Below are positions 5,276 through 7,983 of a stretch of 7,983 bases of DNA, in pieces. The stretch's first letter is position 1; each line of letters opens with the position of its first letter. Both the position numbers and the translations under genes were made by a program. The stretch is from Alphaproteobacteria bacterium (GTDB lineage Bacteria; Pseudomonadota; Alphaproteobacteria; Caulobacterales; Parvularculaceae), in contig JAUIEG010000108.1 of assembly GCA_030428745.1 (NCBI GenBank), positions 1 through 7,983 on the forward strand. Reading direction: 5' to 3'. The notes below the pieces were generated by a model, which did no database searches, was not told where the DNA came from, and saw nothing but the letters and a program-made list of their open reading frames with translations.

Positions 5276-7366
5276 TCAATGAGCGCCAAACCAGCCGGTA
5301 ATAATTGGAATTTTCGCGGCGAAATGGCTGGGGAACATCCGAAGGCCGTGATTTTCCATAGGCACGCGCACAAAGACGCTTTCGACGCCATGATATTTTA
5401 GCGCCGCGTAATACTGCTCCGATTCCGATATCGGCGTGCGGTAGTCCGCTTCGCCAGTCATCACCATCGTCGGCGTGTCGACCTTTGGAACGGTTTTAAG
5501 GAGTGAGCGGCGCTCATATTCCCCCGGCTGGCTCCAGGGCGTGCCGTGAAAGAAGCCGTTGAACACGACGGGCATGATGTCCGAAGTCAGCGCCTGGCTG
5601 CGCCAATCGACGACAGGATAAAGCACGGCCGCGGCGGCGAAGCGCCCGGTGTTCGCGATCAGCCACGCGGTCAGCGTGCCGCCGCCCGATCCACCGGTTA
5701 CGTAAAGCCGTTCCAGATCGATAAATCCGCGCGCGACGACGGCGTCGACGCCTGCCATGAGATCGTAAAATTCAAGATTCGGATAATCGTCATTGATGAG
5801 ATTGACGAAGTCTTCGCCATAGCCCGTGCTGCCGCGCACATTCGGATAGAACACCACATAGCCCGCCGCCGCCATGAGCTGCTTCTCGATGTCGAAGCGC
5901 GCGCCGTAATCCGTGGTCGGCCCGCCGTGAATTTCGAGAATGAGCGGATATTTCTTCGCCGGGTCGAAATCGGGCGGATAGACGAGCCAGCCCTGGATCG
6001 CCAGCTTTCCTTTCGTAGAGCGGTAGTTGATCTCCTCGACCTTGCCGAGGCTACGAGCCGCAAGCAGCGAGACGTTAAGGTCCGTCACGAGATCTATGGG
6101 CGCGCCTGGCGCATCGACGCGCGCGATATTGCCTGTCGAATAGGGCGACGACCATTGCATCGCGACAACGCCGCCCGTCGATACGGTGAAACGCGGTTCT
6201 GCATAATAGGCCGTATGGGCCATGCCGAGGCCTTCCGCGACCGGCGTCATCGCGCCGTCGAGATCGAACAGCGCAAGCTTCGTGACGCCGCGGTCGGCGT
6301 AGATCGCATAAATCTGCTTTCCGTCTGCGGACCATGCGGGCTCGGCGACGCTGCGGTCGAGCCTTTTCGAAAGGATGCGCGTCTTTCCCGTCTCAAGGTC
6401 GAGGACGCTCAATTTCGAATTCGTGTAGATTTGGCCGCCCTTGTCCTCATAGCCGACATAAGCGACATGGCGCCCGTCCGGGGAGACGGCGGGCGAGACT
6501 TCCGGGCCCGGCCTGTCGATGAGGAGTCTGCTTTCTCCGCCGTCTGCGGGAAAGAGATAAAGCCCGGTTTCGTACATCGCGCCTTGCAGGATTTCGCGTT
6601 CGCTCTTGCGGATCAGCGAGACGACAAGCCCACTCCCGTCCGGCGTCCACGCGAAGGCGCCGCCTTCGAACGGCGGGTAGCCGCTGTCGTCCTTCGTGAT
6701 GCGGACAGACTCGCCGCCCGAGGCCGGCGCGACGTAAAGATGCTTGGCGCCCGACGGAATTATTCCCATGCCGTCGGCGCGGTAATAGCCGCGCTCGATA
6801 ACGACCGGGCCCGGCTTCCATGCCGCGCCCTCAGGCGCGGATGGCAGATTCCCGATAACGCGAGGCTCTTCCGGCGCGAACATCATATAGGCGATCCGCG
6901 AACCGTCCGGTGACCAGGCGAGATCCGACGCGGGCGTCGCAAGGCCGCCGACCAGCGTTTCGGCGCCGCTATTCATGTCGCGCACGACGATAACAGGCCC
7001 CTGCTCGCGCATAGCGGCGAACGCGAGGCGCCCGCCATCCGGCGACCATCGCGGTTCTCCCGCCATCTCCGCAGGCTCGGTCAGGGCGCGGGCGTTCGCG
7101 CCGTCTGCATCCGCCGTCCACACAGCGGGAAAATACTGGTCTTTCATGATATCGGGCGAAACCCGGACATAGGCGATGCGCGTTCCGTCAGAGGATATCT
7201 GCGGGTCGTTCGCCATTTCGAGCGCCAGCACGTCCGCCGGCTTCAAGGGCGGATTCTGCGCCGCCGCTCCGGACGCCGCGGCCGCAATTATGAGCGCAGC
7301 TGTCGCCGCAATAAGACGGAAGCGACCGCCCCCGCATCTCAATCCATTCGCCCGCATTTTGCCCAT
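5276..7366 (-). CDS. Exported S9 family (prolyl oligopeptidase-type) serine peptidase
   Basis: The protein has a beta-propeller followed by an alpha/beta hydrolase domain and cleaves short peptides, often as a dipeptidyl- or acylaminoacyl-peptidase. Numbering from the upstream Met at 7399 (707 residues): signal peptide to about 47 (LIAATAALIIAAAASGAAA|Q), so periplasmic or secreted; propeller about 60-440 with PD40-like blades marked by WSPDG (118, 162), WTPDG (251), VSPDG (305) and WSADG (356); hydrolase domain about 455-707 with HGGP (491-494, oxyanion region), nucleophile S571 in TGGSGGGT, D652 in TGEADYRTPISESEQYY, and H684 in MENHGL. The triad is complete and the length usual. Start at 7366 is preferred (GGGAGG at 7371-7376, 4 nt upstream); the Met at 7399 has no proper Shine-Dalgarno sequence. 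Transcribed divergently from a TonB receptor, a pairing that suggests nutrient peptide breakdown. The exact peptide specificity is unknown. Confidence 0.92.
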   Translation of the reverse strand: MGKMRANGLRCGGGRFRLIAATAALIIAAAASGAAAQNPPLKPADVLALEMANDPQISSDGTRIAYVRVSPDIMKDQYFPAVWTADADGANARALTEPAEMAGEPRWSPDGGRLAFAAMREQGPVIVVRDMNSGAETLVGGLATPASDLAWSPDGSRIAYMMFAPEEPRVIGNLPSAPEGAAWKPGPVVIERGYYRADGMGIIPSGAKHLYVAPASGGESVRITKDDSGYPPFEGGAFAWTPDGSGLVVSLIRKSEREILQGAMYETGLYLFPADGGESRLLIDRPGPEVSPAVSPDGRHVAYVGYEDKGGQIYTNSKLSVLDLETGKTRILSKRLDRSVAEPAWSADGKQIYAIYADRGVTKLALFDLDGAMTPVAEGLGMAHTAYYAEPRFTVSTGGVVAMQWSSPYSTGNIARVDAPGAPIDLVTDLNVSLLAARSLGKVEEINYRSTKGKLAIQGWLVYPPDFDPAKKYPLILEIHGGPTTDYGARFDIEKQLMAAAGYVVFYPNVRGSTGYGEDFVNLINDDYPNLEFYDLMAGVDAVVARGFIDLERLYVTGGSGGGTLTAWLIANTGRFAAAAVLYPVVDWRSQALTSDIMPVVFNGFFHGTPWSQPGEYERRSLLKTVPKVDTPTMVMTGEADYRTPISESEQYYAALKYHGVESVFVRVPMENHGLRMFPSHFAAKIPIITGWFGAH

Positions 7367-7370
7367 AATC

Positions 7371-7376
7371 CCTCCC
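7371..7376 (-). promoter_or_regulatory. Ribosome binding site deciding the S9 peptidase start
   Basis: On the minus strand GGGAGG lies 4 nt before the ATG at 7364-7366. The alternative ATG at 7397-7399 has only GGATGG directly against it. Met at 7355-7357 would be 13 nt away. The 7366 start gives a signal peptide of about 36 residues, more normal than the 47 from 7399. Confidence 0.6.
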
Positions 7377-7525
7377 GGCCCTGCTCCATTCGGGCGCATG
7401 CCATCCGTTGACCACGAACCTCAGGTCTTCTCAATAAGCCCAGCCGGAGGCGGTGCAGGCATGTCAAAACTCTGTAACGATCGGCCATTCAAGTCGGACC
7501 GCGCTTTCTTAACCCTGCACAATGC

Positions 7526-7570
7526 AAAAAAGGGCGGACTTAAGGGGATGGCCGTTTGGCCGATCCGCCC
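7526..7570 (-). terminator. Terminator-like hairpin in the divergent region, oriented leftward
   Basis: GGGCGGA (7532-7538) and TCCGCCC (7564-7570) are perfect 7-base arms. An inner GGCC-GTTT-GGCC hairpin (7550-7561) sits in the loop with a one-sided bulge (CTTAAGGGGA plus T). On the minus strand the structure is followed at once by six T (plus A run 7526-7531), the layout of an intrinsic terminator for leftward RNA. On the plus strand it would instead be a leader hairpin ending 22 nt before the GTG of the receptor. Confidence 0.45.
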
Positions 7571-7580
7571 AAACACAATG

Positions 7581-7586
7581 AAGGAG
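7581..7586 (+). promoter_or_regulatory. Shine-Dalgarno AAGGAG fixing a GTG start for the second TonB receptor
   Basis: AAGGAG is followed by 6 nt (CATGCT) and then GTG at 7593-7595. The in-frame ATG at 7578 lies upstream of this site and has no site of its own. The ATG at 7588 is out of frame. The GTG start also gives a cleaner signal peptide. Confidence 0.75.
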
Positions 7587-7592
7587 CATGCT

Positions 7593-7983
7593 GTGACGGT
7601 AAGCGCACGCAAGAGGGGTCTAAAAATCGGACTCGCCGCCTCAACCGCCGTATTCCTGCCGCTGGCGGCGGCGGCGCAGACCGCTGGCGACGGCCGTATT
7701 TCGGAAATCGTCGTGACGGCGCGAAAGCAGAGCGAAAACCTGCAGGACGTGCCAATCTCGATCACCGCGTTCGACGCCGAGCAGATCGACCTGCATAACT
7801 TCCGCACGCTGCAGGACATCGCCTACAGCGTGCCCAACCTGAATATCAGCAGGCTAACGACGCTCAGCACGCAGATCAGCATCCGCGGCATCAACTCCGC
7901 CGACAGCTCGCCCGGTTTCGAAACCGGCGTCGCGGTCATCCTCGACGACGTCTATGTCGGGCGCGCGGCCGGTTTCTCGACCA
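7593..7983 (+). CDS. TonB-dependent receptor, N-terminal part (3' truncated by window edge)
   Basis: An open frame runs from the GTG to the window end (130 complete codons). Seen: signal peptide 1-28 (RKRGLKIGLAASTAVFLPLAAAA|Q); TonB-box-like ISEIVVTARK at 36-45; plug start SENLQDVPISITAFDAEQID; LQDIAYSVPNLNIS; ISIRGINSADS; and VAVILDDVYVGRAAGFST. This is the standard order of the iron-complex/OAR-type receptors abundant in Caulobacterales and Sphingomonadales. Such proteins import siderophores, vitamins, sugars or peptides, and the ligand cannot be told from this part. It is divergent from the S9 peptidase, 226 bases from that gene's preferred start, and may share regulation with it. It is not a duplicate of the receptor at 495-1523: the plug sequences share only family motifs. 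Confidence 0.9.
   Translation, partial: MTVSARKRGLKIGLAASTAVFLPLAAAAQTAGDGRISEIVVTARKQSENLQDVPISITAFDAEQIDLHNFRTLQDIAYSVPNLNISRLTTLSTQISIRGINSADSSPGFETGVAVILDDVYVGRAAGFST

Noticed and set aside
5546..6913. 455-codon plus-strand open frame opposite the S9 peptidase
   Set aside because: It lies wholly inside a gene with a complete catalytic triad and propeller repeats. Its product is Arg/Asp/Ile-rich with no recognisable domain, as expected of antisense frames in GC-rich genes.
7408..7436. Possible plus-strand promoter TTGACC, 17 nt, TCAATA
   Set aside because: The -10 matches consensus too poorly and the leader to 7593 would be about 150 nt; not better than chance.
7462..7467. Perfect minus-strand TTGACA upstream of the S9 peptidase
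   Set aside because: No acceptable -10 is found 15-19 nt downstream; the sequence there is GC-rich.
1..7983. CRISPR arrays, tRNA or rRNA genes, insertion sequences, attachment sites
   Set aside because: No spaced direct repeats, cloverleaf-like sequence, transposase or terminal inverted repeats were seen on either strand.

Overview
The window reads mostly as alphaproteobacterial-type DNA: two TonB-dependent outer-membrane receptors, an XRE/cupin regulator, a leucine-dehydrogenase-family enzyme, a serine beta-lactamase-fold lipoprotein and a secreted S9 peptidase. This mix, with compact spacing and GC-rich codon choice, resembles marine or aquatic Hyphomonadaceae, Parvularculaceae or sphingomonads; that placement is inference. 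The first ~680 bases look different. They hold the C-terminal end of the ferrous-iron transporter FeoB, which reads to me as gammaproteobacterial, and on the opposite strand a helical C-terminal tail of an unrelated protein. A TonB receptor is abruptly fused to that tail near base 680, so a recombination or assembly junction is likely there.

Layout, left to right: feoB 3' end (+, 1-498); TonB receptor N-terminal half running into a foreign tail (-, 495-1523), ending tail-to-tail on feoB; a 351-base regulatory gap with an AT-rich patch and TGGAAA-type half sites (1524-1874); XRE/cupin regulator (+, 1875-2555); an 89-base gap packed with signals, namely a 15-bp palindrome over a -10-like CATAAT followed by a two-part stem-loop reaching the ribosome binding site; leucine dehydrogenase homologue (+, start 2645-2654, end 3721); a 50-base convergent gap with a weak terminator; serine beta-lactamase-fold lipoprotein (-, 3772-4983) with a good sigma70 promoter; a 292-base gap with inverted repeats; S9 prolyl-oligopeptidase-type peptidase with signal peptide (-, 5276-7366); a divergent control region with a terminator-like hairpin; and the start of a second TonB receptor (+, 7593 to the edge), using a GTG start set by a strong Shine-Dalgarno sequence.

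A plausible joint role is peptide or amino-acid scavenging. Receptors would import a peptide or other nutrient, the exported S9 peptidase would cut peptides in the periplasm, and the dehydrogenase would deaminate released branched-chain or related amino acids. The XRE/cupin protein would sense a small ligand and control the dehydrogenase, and perhaps itself and the divergent receptor, through the palindrome. This is inference from gene content and sites. The most interesting items are the operator plus leader hairpin before the dehydrogenase, an Arg in its substrate pocket where leucine dehydrogenases have Leu, and the junction near 680.
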